From an uncultured Flavobacteriaceae bacterium (lineage in GTDB: Bacteria; Bacteroidota; Bacteroidia; Flavobacteriales; Flavobacteriaceae), in NCBI GenBank assembly GCA_943788095.1, contig CALSOZ010000013.1, positions 1 to 61,454 on the forward strand: a DNA stretch of 61,454 nucleotides, written 5' to 3'. Each line of letters starts with the position of its first letter. The first letter of the stretch is position 1. The notes beneath the pieces were generated by a model that saw only the letters and a list, made by a program, of their open reading frames with translations, made no database searches and was not told the origin of the DNA. Both the position numbers and the translations under genes were made by a program. Shown here in pieces: positions 9,960 through 19,984 of the stretch.

Positions 9960-10649
9960 CTAGAAATTAGGACTCAATTCAAACTCCTTATAAAAGTTAT
10001 CGAGAATGGCGATGACTTCTTCTGAAGTATCAACCACATGAATTAAATTTAAATCTTTAGCACTAATGGTTTCATATCGTTCTAAGAGGGTGGCTTTAAT
10101 CCAAACGAGTAAACCTTCCCAAAATATAGATCCGACTAATATAACTGGAAATTTTTCAATTTTTTTAGTTTGAATTAAGGTGATCGCTTCAAACAATTCA
10201 TCTAATGTTCCAAAGCCTCCCGGCATGACAACAATTCCTTGAGAATATTTCACAAACATAACTTTTCTTACAAAGAAATAGTCAAAATCTAAACTCTTAT
10301 CACTATCGATGTAAGGATTGTTATGTTGCTCGAAAGGCAGATCAATATTAAGTCCAACCGAAGTTCCACCTGCTAAATGTGCGCCTTTGTTACCAGCTTC
10401 CATAATTCCGGGTCCACCGCCTGTAATAACGCCATATCCAGCTTCTACAATAGCGCCAGCGACTTCGGTAGATAATTTATAATAGCTATCTTCTATAGGA
10501 GTTCTAGCGGATCCAAATATGGACACACAGGGGCCTATTTTGCTCATTTTTTCAAAGCCATTTACAAATTCTCCCATGATTTTAAAAATCGCCCAAGAGT
10601 CATTTGTTTTTATTGCATTCCATCCTTTATGTTTCTGTTCCGGTCTCAT
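9960..10649 (-). CDS. LOG family protein (TIGR00730)
   Basis: A 229-residue Rossmann-like protein of the lysine decarboxylase-like LOG family. Characterised members release bases from nucleoside 5'-monophosphates. The key motifs are GGGPGIMEAGNKGA and the PGGFGTLDE nucleotide-binding and catalytic motif. The R-K pair in FFVRKVMFVKYS fits the catalytic arginine region. It is 22 bases downstream of uvrA on the same strand and is likely the last gene of the pcrA-sua5-uvrA run. Whether it makes cytokinin-type products here is not known; the motif supports the hydrolase family only. Confidence 0.88.
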   Translation of the reverse strand: MRPEQKHKGWNAIKTNDSWAIFKIMGEFVNGFEKMSKIGPCVSIFGSARTPIEDSYYKLSTEVAGAIVEAGYGVITGGGPGIMEAGNKGAHLAGGTSVGLNIDLPFEQHNNPYIDSDKSLDFDYFFVRKVMFVKYSQGIVVMPGGFGTLDELFEAITLIQTKKIEKFPVILVGSIFWEGLLVWIKATLLERYETISAKDLNLIHVVDTSEEVIAILDNFYKEFELSPNF

Positions 10650-10671
10650 ATATCCTTTTTTTTATAGCTTA

Positions 10672-13503
10672 CTAATGTAATTCTTTTTTTAAAAATCGAG
10701 CGGTATGACTCAGTTTGTTTTTAATAATACTCTCTGGAGTTCCTTTTGCAATGAGCTCTCCACCTCCGTTACCGCCTTCGGGGCCAATATCAATTATATA
10801 ATCAACTGTTTTGATTACATCCATATTGTGCTCGATAATAACCACTGTATTTCCTTTGTCAACCAAGGTATTTAAAACACCCATCAATACACGAATATCT
10901 TCAAAATGAAGTCCGGTAGTCGGTTCATCTAAAATATAAATAGTGTTTCCTGTATCCCGTTTACTCAATTCTGTGGCCAATTTAATTCGTTGTGCTTCCC
11001 CACCAGAGAGGGTTGTGCTTTGTTGACCAAGTGTGATATACCCCAAACCAACATTTTTAATAGTTTTTAATTTTCTAAATATTTTTGGAATATGTTCAAA
11101 AAAATCAACACCTTCATCAATCGTCATATTAAGGACATCGCTGATTGATTTTCCTTTATATCGAATTTCTAACGTCTCTCTATTAAAACGCTTTCCTTGA
11201 CAGGATTCACACTCGACATACACATCTGGTAAAAAGTTCATTTCAATCACTCGTAGACCGCCTCCTTTACAGGTTTCACAGCGACCGCCAACCACATTAA
11301 AACTGAAACGCCCTAATTTATAACCTCGAATCATTGCTTCGGGAATTTTAGCAAATAATGCTCGGATTTCCCCAAACACCCCTGTATAAGTTGCAGGATT
11401 ACTTCGAGGCGTTCGCCCGATAGGCGATTGATTAATGTCGATTACTTTATCTAAATGATCTAATCCTTTAATCGATGTATAAGGCATCGGTTCCATGACC
11501 CCATGAAAATAATAATTATTTAAAATAGGATAGAGGGTTTCATTTATTAAGGTCGATTTTCCACTTCCTGAAACACCTGTGATTCCAATCATTTTGGCCA
11601 ATGGGAGTTTGATGGATACGTTTTTTAGATTATTGCCTGTGCAGCCTTTGAGTTCTAGAAATTTCCCATTTCCAGAACGGCGATTTTTTGGTACTTCAAT
11701 TTGTCGGACTCCGCTCAAATAATCGGCAGTTATCGTACCACTATTTAATATCTGCTTTGGCGTCCCTTGACTTATAATTTCACCACCATGTTTTCCGGCC
11801 ATTGGACCAATATCGATTACATGGTCTGCTTGTTCAATCATGTCTTTATCATGTTCTACTACAATGACTGAATTTCCAACATCTCTTAAAGCTATTAATG
11901 ACTTGATTAGTTTTTCATTATCTCGTTGATGCAATCCAATACTTGGTTCATCTAAAATATATAAAACACCCACCAATTGAGATCCAATTTGTGTTGCTAA
12001 GCGAATGCGTTGAGCTTCGCCACCAGAGAGTGATTTTGAGCTTCGATTGATGGATAGATAATCCAATCCAACATCTAAAAGAAATTGTAATCGAGTCGAA
12101 ATTTCTTTTAAAATCTCTCTTGAAATGAGTGTTTGACTTTCTGAAAGATGCTTTGGAAGCTTCTTAAACCATTCCACCAAATCTACCACATCCATTTCGG
12201 AAAGTTCAGCAATATTTCTACCGTTTATTTTGAAGTATAAGGACTCTTTTTTCAATCGAGACCCTTCACAGCTAGGACATTTAATCTTATCCATAAAACC
12301 CTTTGCCCAGCGTTTAATAGAGGTCGAATCGGTATGTTTATATTGACTTTCTATGAAATTAGCAATGCCTTCAAAATCAATACTGTAATTACGTACAACT
12401 CCTAATGTTTTGCTGTCGACCGAAAATTTATCTTTTCCTCCGTATAAGATAATTTCTAATGCTTCCTTTGGAATTTTTGATATGGGATCTGTAAGTTTAA
12501 AACTATAGCGTTGTGCAATGAGTTCTAATTGTTTAAATATCCAAGAGTCCTTCTGATTTCCTTGAGGGGCGAGTCCGCCATTTTTTATGGACAGCGCTGA
12601 GTCAGGGATGATTTTATGTTCATTGACTTTATACAGACTGCCAATTCCACTACAGTCGGGGCAGGCGCCTTTTGGAGAATTAAATGAAAAATTATTTGGT
12701 TCAGGATTGGGGTAGGAGATCCCTGATGTAGGACACATTAAATCTCGACTAAAAAAACGAACATTTTTTGTCTCTTCATCAATAACCATTAATACATTTT
12801 CGCCGTGGTACATTGCCGTATTGATACTTTCACTCAATCGACTCATAGACTGCGTAGATTCATCAATTTTAAGTCGATCAATTACAATTTCAATGTCATG
12901 CATTTTATAACGATCAAGCTTCATTCCTTTGGTAATGTCGACAATCACTCCATCCGTTCGAACCTTTACAAACCCTTGTTTAGCAATTTGTTCAAATAAC
13001 TCTCTGTAATGTCCTTTACGAGATCGGATTACAGGTGATAAAATGGAAATACGCTGCCCTTGAAAAGAGGCTAATATGAGTTCTTTAATTTGAGCATCGT
13101 TATAACTGACCATCTTTTCATTGGTATTATAGCTGTAAGCATCACTCGCTCTTGCAAATAATAACCTTAAAAAATCATAAATTTCAGTAATGGTTCCAAC
13201 GGTAGATCGTGGCGATTTACTCGTTGTTTTTTGTTCAATCGCAATCACTGGAGACAATCCGTCAATTTTATCAACATCGGGCCGTTCTAAACTCCCCAAA
13301 AACTGACGTGCATAGGCAGAAAATGTTTCAATATAGCGACGTTGTCCCTCCGCATAAATGGTATCAAAGGCGAGTGACGATTTTCCACTTCCAGAAAGCC
13401 CTGTGATCACCACCAATTGATCCCGTGGAATCTTGATGTCAATATTTTTTAGATTGTGTACTCTTGCACCTTTTACTTCTATAAATTCATCAAACTTGCT
13501 CAT
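10672..13503 (-). CDS. uvrA: Excinuclease ABC subunit A
   Basis: A 943-residue DNA damage sensor of nucleotide excision repair, acting with UvrB and UvrC. Two ABC ATPase halves are seen: Walker A GLSGSGKSSLAFDT near residue 34 and GVSGSGKSTLINET in the second half, with two signature motifs (SLSGGEAQRIRLA, TLSGGEAQRIKLA). Zinc-binding pairs are CPSCEGSRL and the C-terminal CETCKGGG / CESCQGKRF. In the first insertion domain the usual CxxCG reads CPTSG, so one cysteine of that optional site is missing. Full length, intact frame. It starts 32 bases after sua5. Confidence 0.97.
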   Translation of the reverse strand: MSKFDEFIEVKGARVHNLKNIDIKIPRDQLVVITGLSGSGKSSLAFDTIYAEGQRRYIETFSAYARQFLGSLERPDVDKIDGLSPVIAIEQKTTSKSPRSTVGTITEIYDFLRLLFARASDAYSYNTNEKMVSYNDAQIKELILASFQGQRISILSPVIRSRKGHYRELFEQIAKQGFVKVRTDGVIVDITKGMKLDRYKMHDIEIVIDRLKIDESTQSMSRLSESINTAMYHGENVLMVIDEETKNVRFFSRDLMCPTSGISYPNPEPNNFSFNSPKGACPDCSGIGSLYKVNEHKIIPDSALSIKNGGLAPQGNQKDSWIFKQLELIAQRYSFKLTDPISKIPKEALEIILYGGKDKFSVDSKTLGVVRNYSIDFEGIANFIESQYKHTDSTSIKRWAKGFMDKIKCPSCEGSRLKKESLYFKINGRNIAELSEMDVVDLVEWFKKLPKHLSESQTLISREILKEISTRLQFLLDVGLDYLSINRSSKSLSGGEAQRIRLATQIGSQLVGVLYILDEPSIGLHQRDNEKLIKSLIALRDVGNSVIVVEHDKDMIEQADHVIDIGPMAGKHGGEIISQGTPKQILNSGTITADYLSGVRQIEVPKNRRSGNGKFLELKGCTGNNLKNVSIKLPLAKMIGITGVSGSGKSTLINETLYPILNNYYFHGVMEPMPYTSIKGLDHLDKVIDINQSPIGRTPRSNPATYTGVFGEIRALFAKIPEAMIRGYKLGRFSFNVVGGRCETCKGGGLRVIEMNFLPDVYVECESCQGKRFNRETLEIRYKGKSISDVLNMTIDEGVDFFEHIPKIFRKLKTIKNVGLGYITLGQQSTTLSGGEAQRIKLATELSKRDTGNTIYILDEPTTGLHFEDIRVLMGVLNTLVDKGNTVVIIEHNMDVIKTVDYIIDIGPEGGNGGGELIAKGTPESIIKNKLSHTARFLKKELH

Positions 13504-13535
13504 AAATCTTTCTGTACTCGCTTAACTATTAGTCT

Positions 13536-14156
13536 TTAAAATATGTCAATACTTCCTTTACCTTCTCTAATAATAGTGATTTCCGATCTATTGACTTCAA
13601 TCACCGTGGAGGGTTGATTATCACCAAATCCGCCATCAATCACCATGTCTACTTTGGTGTTCCATTTTTCGAAAATCAATTCGGGGTCGGTGGTGTATTC
13701 TATAATTTCATCTTCATCATGAATCGAAGTGGATACGATTGGATTTCCTAACACTCTTACAATTTCTAAAGCAATAGGATCATATGGAACTCGAATTCCA
13801 ACGGTTTTCTTTTTCTTGAATGGGTAAGGGAGCGTGTTGGCTCCTGGAAGGATAAAAGTGTAAGGCCCCGGGAGACTACGTTTCAAAAGTTTAAAAATGG
13901 GCGTTTCAATTTGTGTGACATAATCACTTAAATTACTCAAATCGTGACAAATGAATGAAAAGTTTGAACGTTCAAGTTTTACGCCTTTTATTTTGGCAAT
14001 GCGTTCCAATGCTTTGACGTTGGTAATATCACAGCCCAATCCGTAAACGGTATCTGTAGGATAGATAATGAGTCCACCTTTTCGAAGTACGTCAACCACT
14101 TTTTGAATGGCTTTCGGGTTTGGATTTTCAGGATATATTTTGAGAAGTTCTGCCAT
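13536..14156 (-). CDS. L-threonylcarbamoyladenylate synthase (Sua5/YciO/YrdC)
   Basis: A 206-residue YrdC-fold enzyme. The family makes threonylcarbamoyl-AMP from threonine, bicarbonate and ATP for the t6A modification of tRNA. Visible family features are GGLIIYPTDTVYGLGCD near residue 30, KGVKLERSNFSFICHD, LPGPYTFIL and VGIRVPYDPIAL. It is a short form without the extra Sua5 C-terminal domain, so TsaC-like or YciO-like roles cannot be separated by eye. It sits between pcrA/uvrD and uvrA with short gaps. Confidence 0.88.
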   Translation of the reverse strand: MAELLKIYPENPNPKAIQKVVDVLRKGGLIIYPTDTVYGLGCDITNVKALERIAKIKGVKLERSNFSFICHDLSNLSDYVTQIETPIFKLLKRSLPGPYTFILPGANTLPYPFKKKKTVGIRVPYDPIALEIVRVLGNPIVSTSIHDEDEIIEYTTDPELIFEKWNTKVDMVIDGGFGDNQPSTVIEVNRSEITIIREGKGSIDIF

Positions 14157-14170
14157 GATAAATTTAAAAT

Positions 14171-16492
14171 TTATGAAATAATTTCAAGTTTAGCAAAACG
14201 AAGCAATAGTTTTTTAATACCACCATTTTCAAATCTAATTTCAGCTTTTAAGTCTGCATTTTTTCCTTCAATATTTAAAACATTCCCTTTTCCAAACCGT
14301 TGATGATTTACCACATCTCCGACAATTAATTTATTATCAAATAAGTTAGTCGTGGCTTTGGTTTCGCTCACTTTTTTCAAGTTTTTCGGAGTGGAGATTT
14401 GAAATTTCTCTTGAACTTTTGGTTTTGCTTTTGGATAGGAAGGTTTTTTATAACGCACCGTGTTCTGGTCCACATCTCCAAAAATATCCGCACTTAACAT
14501 GGGGTTGAAACGGCGTTCTTCTTTCGGAGTCACAATCTCCACATATTGCTCATCGATTTCTTCAATAAACCTGCTAGGTTCCGCATCGACCAATTTTCCC
14601 CATCGGTACCGAGAGAGTGCGTACGTAAGATAGGCTTGCTTTTCTGCACGGGTTAAGGCTACATAAAATAAGCGTCGTTCTTCTTCCAGTTCGCTACGAG
14701 TGCTCATGCTCATTGCACTTGGAAATAAATTTTCTTCCAAACCAACAATAAACACATATTCAAACTCCAATCCTTTGGCCAAATGAATGGTCATTAGTGC
14801 TACTTTGTCACTATCATCCCCTTCTTCATTGTCCAAATCTGTAGCCAATGCGACATCCTCTAAAAATTCGGCAAGTGATCCAGTTGAATCGGCTAATTCT
14901 TGCTGTCCTTCGACAAAATCTTTTATACCGTTAAGTAATTCCTCAATGTTTTCCATTCGAGTAATTCCTTCGGGAGTTCCATCTTTTTTAAATTCTTGAA
15001 TCAATCCACTAACTCTACAAACGTGTTCGGCCAAATCAAAGGCAGTCGCCGTTTGGCTCATCACCTGAAAACTTTCAATCATTGTAGTGAAGTTTTGTAG
15101 TTTGATTTTGGTGCCGCCATTAATATTGATTGGAAGCTGGTGAAGTTGTTTTAAAACTTCAAAAATGGATATATTATGTTCATTCGCTGAAATAATTAAG
15201 CGATCAATGGTCGTTTGTCCAATTCCACGACCAGGAAAATTGATAATACGCTTGAGTGCTTCTTCATCGGATGGATTAATAATAATGCGTAAGTAGGAGA
15301 GGACATCTTTTATTTCTTTTCGTTGGTAAAAGGATAATCCTCCATAAATCCGATATTCCAATCCTCGTTTTCTTAAAGCATCTTCAATAGATCGCGATTG
15401 GGCATTGGTACGATATAAAACCGCAAAATTGCCATTTTTGGATTGATTTTGCATTTTGTTTTCAAAGATGGTACTTGCTACATAACGACCTTCATCTCCA
15501 TCTGTTAAAGAGCGATTGATAATGATTTTTTTACCTTCTTCATTGGCCGTCCAAACGATTTTTTCTAATTTGGTTTGATTTTTTTCTATAATTGAATTGG
15601 CAGCATTGACTATGTTTTTGGTGGAACGATAATTTTGCTCCAATCGAAACATTTTGACGTTATCATAATCCTTTTGGAAATTTAAGATATTGTTGATGTT
15701 CGCGCCTCGAAATGCATAAATACTTTGCGCATCATCACCAACAACACAAATGTTTTGAAAACGATCTGAAAGCGCTCTGACAATTAAATATTGAGAGTGG
15801 TTGGTATCTTGATACTCATCCACTAAGATATACCGAAATCGGTCTTGATATTTTGCTAAAACTTCTGGAAAGCGTGTTAGTAATTCATTGGTTTTAAGCA
15901 ATAAGTCATCAAAATCCATCGCGCCGGCTTTGAAACACCTCGACACATATTCTTTATAAATCTCACCCATTTCTGGCCGCTTGGACATCACGTCTGCTTC
16001 CTTAAGGTCGGGGTTTTGAAAATAGGCTTTCACAGTGATTAAACTGTTTTTATAAGAAGAAATTCGGGATTGAACTTGTTTGTATTTATAGATGTCTTTA
16101 TCTAATTTTTTTTCTTTTATGATTGAAGAAATCAGGCGTTGCGAATCTTGGGTGTCATAAATCGTAAAGTTTGACGGGTAGCCCAATTTTTCCGCTTCGA
16201 TACGCAATATCTTTGCAAATACGGAGTGAAAAGTTCCCATCCACAGGTTTTTGGCTTCACTGTCGCCCACAATAGTCGAAATTCGTGTTTTCATTTCACG
16301 AGCGGCCTTATTGGTAAAGGTCAGGGATAAAATATTAAAAGGATCGATGCCTTCACTCATTAAATAGGCAATGCGATAGGTGAGGACTCTGGTTTTTCCT
16401 GATCCTGCGCCAGCTATGACAATCATGGGGCCCTCCTTTTGTAGGGTAGGCGCCAATTGAGCTTCGTTAAGTTGACTTAAATACTGTTTCAA
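14171..16492 (-). CDS. ATP-dependent DNA helicase PcrA/UvrD
   Basis: A 773-residue superfamily 1A helicase for repair and replication. Walker A is GAGSGKTRVLTYRIAYL (about residue 28). Motif Ia is LTFTNKAAREMK, motif II VDEYQDTN, motif III GDDAQSIYAFRGA, motif IV EQNYRST, motif V TIHLAKGLEFEYVFIVG and motif VI YVALTRAEKQ. The C-terminus has the Tudor-like piece VGDVVNHQRFGKGNVLNIEG that PcrA uses to contact RNA polymerase. It is first in a minus-strand run with sua5, uvrA and the LOG gene, which suggests a shared repair transcript. Confidence 0.95.
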   Translation of the reverse strand: MKQYLSQLNEAQLAPTLQKEGPMIVIAGAGSGKTRVLTYRIAYLMSEGIDPFNILSLTFTNKAAREMKTRISTIVGDSEAKNLWMGTFHSVFAKILRIEAEKLGYPSNFTIYDTQDSQRLISSIIKEKKLDKDIYKYKQVQSRISSYKNSLITVKAYFQNPDLKEADVMSKRPEMGEIYKEYVSRCFKAGAMDFDDLLLKTNELLTRFPEVLAKYQDRFRYILVDEYQDTNHSQYLIVRALSDRFQNICVVGDDAQSIYAFRGANINNILNFQKDYDNVKMFRLEQNYRSTKNIVNAANSIIEKNQTKLEKIVWTANEEGKKIIINRSLTDGDEGRYVASTIFENKMQNQSKNGNFAVLYRTNAQSRSIEDALRKRGLEYRIYGGLSFYQRKEIKDVLSYLRIIINPSDEEALKRIINFPGRGIGQTTIDRLIISANEHNISIFEVLKQLHQLPININGGTKIKLQNFTTMIESFQVMSQTATAFDLAEHVCRVSGLIQEFKKDGTPEGITRMENIEELLNGIKDFVEGQQELADSTGSLAEFLEDVALATDLDNEEGDDSDKVALMTIHLAKGLEFEYVFIVGLEENLFPSAMSMSTRSELEEERRLFYVALTRAEKQAYLTYALSRYRWGKLVDAEPSRFIEEIDEQYVEIVTPKEERRFNPMLSADIFGDVDQNTVRYKKPSYPKAKPKVQEKFQISTPKNLKKVSETKATTNLFDNKLIVGDVVNHQRFGKGNVLNIEGKNADLKAEIRFENGGIKKLLLRFAKLEIIS

Positions 16493-16682
16493 ATTTTGTT
16501 TTTTCTAAGATGTGAAATTAAGTAATGTAATTCGTATTTTTAAGACGAATACAGATAAATTATAAACATTTTATCAATCTTTATTTTGAAGTCGGGATTA
16601 AATTGTATCCAACGAAATTGTGTGTGTATATGGATGAAAATTATTAACTTGGCATTTAATATTCAACACCAAAATTAGTTAG

Positions 16683-17207
16683 ATGAAAACAGAGCTTTTT
16701 AGCCTTTTAATGTATTGTATTCCTGCAGTTTTAACAGGGGGCATCGCTTATTTATTTTTCAAAGAATACACCAATAATGAAAACAAACGTCGGCATTACA
16801 TCCTTCACAAATCGCTTCAAAAGGAAGTGCTTCCTGTGAAGCTTCAGGCCTATGAGCGGTTGACCTTATTTTTAGAACGGATGGCGCCCAATAATTTACT
16901 CATCAGAATTCAACCTATTTCTCAAAGAAAGGAAGACTATGAACAGTTATTGATTCAAAATATTGAACAAGAATTTGAACATAACTTAGCTCAACAAATC
17001 TATTTAACTGACGAATGTTGGAACATCATTGTAACCGCCAAAAACACCACCATCCAACAGATTCGGAATTGTGATATTTCAAACGCTTCGATCACAGCTG
17101 ATAAGTTCCGCGAGCTCATTCTTACTAAATCCATGGATACTCCATCGGCTAGTAGTGCGGCATTGGCATATCTAAAAAACGAGGTGAGTGATTTATTAAC
17201 CTATTAA
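16683..17207 (+). CDS. conserved membrane-anchored hypothetical protein
   Basis: A 174-residue protein with one N-terminal membrane helix (about residues 5-26, LLMYCIPAVLTGGIAYLFF). A charged, helical cytoplasmic part follows (KEVLPVKLQAYERLTLFLER, then QNIEQEFEHNLAQQIYLTDECWNII). It resembles a conserved Bacteroidota family, possibly DUF7935. It is 13 bases before recG on the same strand and probably co-transcribed. No enzymatic motif is visible and no function is claimed. Confidence 0.72.
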   Translation: MKTELFSLLMYCIPAVLTGGIAYLFFKEYTNNENKRRHYILHKSLQKEVLPVKLQAYERLTLFLERMAPNNLLIRIQPISQRKEDYEQLLIQNIEQEFEHNLAQQIYLTDECWNIIVTAKNTTIQQIRNCDISNASITADKFRELILTKSMDTPSASSAALAYLKNEVSDLLTY

Positions 17208-17220
17208 AGTGGATTAATTA

Positions 17221-19326
17221 ATGCAAAATACACTACTTCAAACACCCATAGATTACCTCAAAGGAGTGGGGCCAGGGCGTGCTGAAGTTTTGCGTAAAGA
17301 GCTAGGGATTCAAACCTATCAAGATCTCATACATTTATTCCCGAATCGCTATATTGACCGCACTCGGTTTTATAAAATTTCGGAACTCCAAGCGTCTAAT
17401 GCTGAAATTCAGATCGTGGGTCAAATTACGGGTTTCAAGGAAATGGGGCAGAAGCGCGGCAAACGCCTTGTTGCTACTTTTAGAGATGATACGGGGTATT
17501 TAGAGTTGGTTTGGTTTAGAGGTCATAAGTGGATTCGAGATCAACTAAAAATACATACCGATTATGTGATTTTTGGAAAAATTAATTTGTTTAATGGAGT
17601 GTTTAGCATGCCACATCCCGACATTGAACTCAAATCGGATTATGACAAAGGCCTTTCGAAAGCCATTCAACCCATTTATCCATCGACCGAAAAATTAACA
17701 AATCGCGGAATTTCAAATCGGGTGGTTTGTAAGATGATGGAGCAACTCTTTTTACAACTTAATGGGCGTTTTGAAGAATCATTATCCTCCGAGATTATAG
17801 AGCATCAAAAACTAATTTCTAAAAGTGAAGCCCTCTTAAATATTCATTTTCCAAAAACTCAACACTTACTGAGTCTTTCTCAATTTCGATTAAAGTTTGA
17901 AGAACTATTTTACATTCAATTGCAATTGATTCTTAAAAATATCATTCATAAATCTAAGATCAAAGGCTATCGATTTGAGACCGTCGGTTCTTATTTTAAT
18001 ACGTTTTATAAAGATCATTTACCCTTCGAATTGACCAACGCTCAAAAACGGGTGTTAAAAGAAATTCGAATTGATATGGGAAGCAACGCGCAGATGAATC
18101 GGTTGCTACAAGGCGATGTGGGCTCTGGAAAAACCATAGTAGCACTGATGTCCATGCTGATTGCGATTGACAATAATTTTCAAGCCGCCTTGATGGCACC
18201 CACCGAAATTCTGTCCATTCAACATTACAATGGTCTGAAACCATTTTGTGATTCGATTGGCGTTTCAATTGCCTTACTCACAGGATCGAGTAAAACGGCT
18301 GCCCGACGCGTTATTCATGAAAAACTAGAATCGGGGGCATTGCAAATTCTTGTTGGAACTCACGCGCTTTTAGAAGATAAAGTTCAATTTAAAAACCTTG
18401 GGTTGGCAATTATCGATGAACAACACCGTTTTGGTGTGGCGCAACGCAGCAAACTTTGGAAAAAGAATGCATCTCCACCCCATATTTTAGTGATGACAGC
18501 AACACCGATTCCACGCACTTTAGCGATGTCTGTATATGGCGATTTAGATATCTCTGTGATTGATGAATTACCCGCTGGTAGAAAACCAATTAAAACAGTG
18601 CATCGGTACGATAGTAATCGACTTAAAGTCATTGGTTTTATTAGAGACGAAGTTGCCAAAGGCCGACAAATCTATATTGTGTATCCACTCATTAACGAAA
18701 GTGAAACCTTAGATTTTAAGGATTTAATGGATGGCTATGAAGGGATTGTGCGTGATTTTCCCATGCCAAATTACCAAGTTTCTATGGTTCATGGTCAGAT
18801 GAAACCTACGGATAAGGAATTTGAAATGGAACGCTTTATCAAAGGAGAAACTCAAATTATGGTAGCCACTACCGTGATTGAGGTAGGCGTCAATGTGCCC
18901 AATGCGTCGGTCATGATTATTGAAAGTGCCGAACGTTTTGGACTGTCTCAACTGCACCAGTTGAGAGGACGTGTGGGACGTGGAAGTGAGCAGAGTTATT
19001 GTATTTTAATGACAGGCTCAAAATTAGGCGACAACAGTAAAACCCGAATGCAAACCATGGTTCGTACAAGTGATGGGTTTGAAATCGCTGAAGTAGATCT
19101 CCGACTCCGAGGGCCAGGCGATATGATGGGCACCCAACAAAGCGGAGTTTTAGATTTAAAAATCGCCAATATTGTAAAAGATAAAGACATCTTGTCGTTG
19201 GCGCGGCATTGGGCCAAAAAAGTGCTCGTTGCTGATCCGAAATTAATAGATAAAAAGCATCAACCCATCGCGCAAACCTATATTAAAATGGGGAAATATA
19301 AGAATATCTGGAATTATATTAGTTAA
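17221..19326 (+). CDS. recG: ATP-dependent DNA helicase RecG
   Basis: A 701-residue branched-DNA helicase that remodels stalled replication forks. The N-terminal wedge/OB domain is seen at about residues 50-150 (VGQITGFKEMGQKRGKRLVATF). The helicase core shows Walker A GDVGSGKTIVAL (about 300), the DEQHRFG box (about 400), TATPIPRTLAMS, and the C-terminal VIEVGVNVPNASVMIIE and QLRGRVGRG motifs. Length and order are typical. It follows the small membrane protein gene by 13 bases. Confidence 0.96.
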   Translation: MQNTLLQTPIDYLKGVGPGRAEVLRKELGIQTYQDLIHLFPNRYIDRTRFYKISELQASNAEIQIVGQITGFKEMGQKRGKRLVATFRDDTGYLELVWFRGHKWIRDQLKIHTDYVIFGKINLFNGVFSMPHPDIELKSDYDKGLSKAIQPIYPSTEKLTNRGISNRVVCKMMEQLFLQLNGRFEESLSSEIIEHQKLISKSEALLNIHFPKTQHLLSLSQFRLKFEELFYIQLQLILKNIIHKSKIKGYRFETVGSYFNTFYKDHLPFELTNAQKRVLKEIRIDMGSNAQMNRLLQGDVGSGKTIVALMSMLIAIDNNFQAALMAPTEILSIQHYNGLKPFCDSIGVSIALLTGSSKTAARRVIHEKLESGALQILVGTHALLEDKVQFKNLGLAIIDEQHRFGVAQRSKLWKKNASPPHILVMTATPIPRTLAMSVYGDLDISVIDELPAGRKPIKTVHRYDSNRLKVIGFIRDEVAKGRQIYIVYPLINESETLDFKDLMDGYEGIVRDFPMPNYQVSMVHGQMKPTDKEFEMERFIKGETQIMVATTVIEVGVNVPNASVMIIESAERFGLSQLHQLRGRVGRGSEQSYCILMTGSKLGDNSKTRMQTMVRTSDGFEIAEVDLRLRGPGDMMGTQQSGVLDLKIANIVKDKDILSLARHWAKKVLVADPKLIDKKHQPIAQTYIKMGKYKNIWNYIS

Positions 19327-19331
19327 GCTAA

Positions 19332-19913
19332 TTAAGAAGATAAAAAGTCCTTACTAAGCGTTTGAAGGTCATTCATAACCAATTTAAAGTCAGCTTCAAA
19401 TAAGGTATAAAATTCTTTTAATTCTTGGCCCGCTGTATCCATTCCAGATCTGTTTTTTGTGCGCCGATTCATGCCTGCCAAAACTCGGTCAATGCCATCG
19501 AGATCTGCATAATTTAAGAGCCAGTTTCCATCCATCATTATGGGGGCCATTTTTTGAATGTTTTCTGGAAGAATATCAAAATTATCACGTAATAACTTAT
19601 AAAATGACTGGATGTAATCGGCTAATGGAATGTCTGAAAATTCAGACCAATTTTTAGCTAAAAAATGATCGTAAAATATATCAACAATGATCCCTGAATA
19701 ATGACCGTAATTTTTGTGAAGGCGTTTGGTGCTTTTTCTGAAAGCGGGGTGCGCATCGGTGGTAGAATCTATTTGCCGGTGCAATAAGATCCCTTTTTGG
19801 ATTCCAAGAGGATAAGTGTCGTATTTTGAGCCTTTGATACTATCGGCAATGAAGTTGCCAATCATGACATCGGGATTAGTTCCAGAAAGTAAAATATGTG
19901 CTAAATAATTCAT
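19332..19913 (-). CDS. acpH: acyl carrier protein phosphodiesterase
   Basis: A 193-residue AcpH-type hydrolase, which removes the phosphopantetheine arm from acyl carrier protein. Family landmarks: MNYLAHILLSG at the start, MIGNFIADSIKGS, LLHRQIDSTTDAHPAFR, and GIIVDIFYDHFLAKNW, which supply the metal-binding His/Asp residues. It is convergent with recG (5-base gap) and divergent from glmM. Confidence 0.9.
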   Translation of the reverse strand: MNYLAHILLSGTNPDVMIGNFIADSIKGSKYDTYPLGIQKGILLHRQIDSTTDAHPAFRKSTKRLHKNYGHYSGIIVDIFYDHFLAKNWSEFSDIPLADYIQSFYKLLRDNFDILPENIQKMAPIMMDGNWLLNYADLDGIDRVLAGMNRRTKNRSGMDTAGQELKEFYTLFEADFKLVMNDLQTLSKDFLSS

Positions 19914-19984
19914 AGAGCAATATTATGAATACATTTTAATATAATTGATTTGAAATCTTATATTTGTAAAAACTTATTATAAAC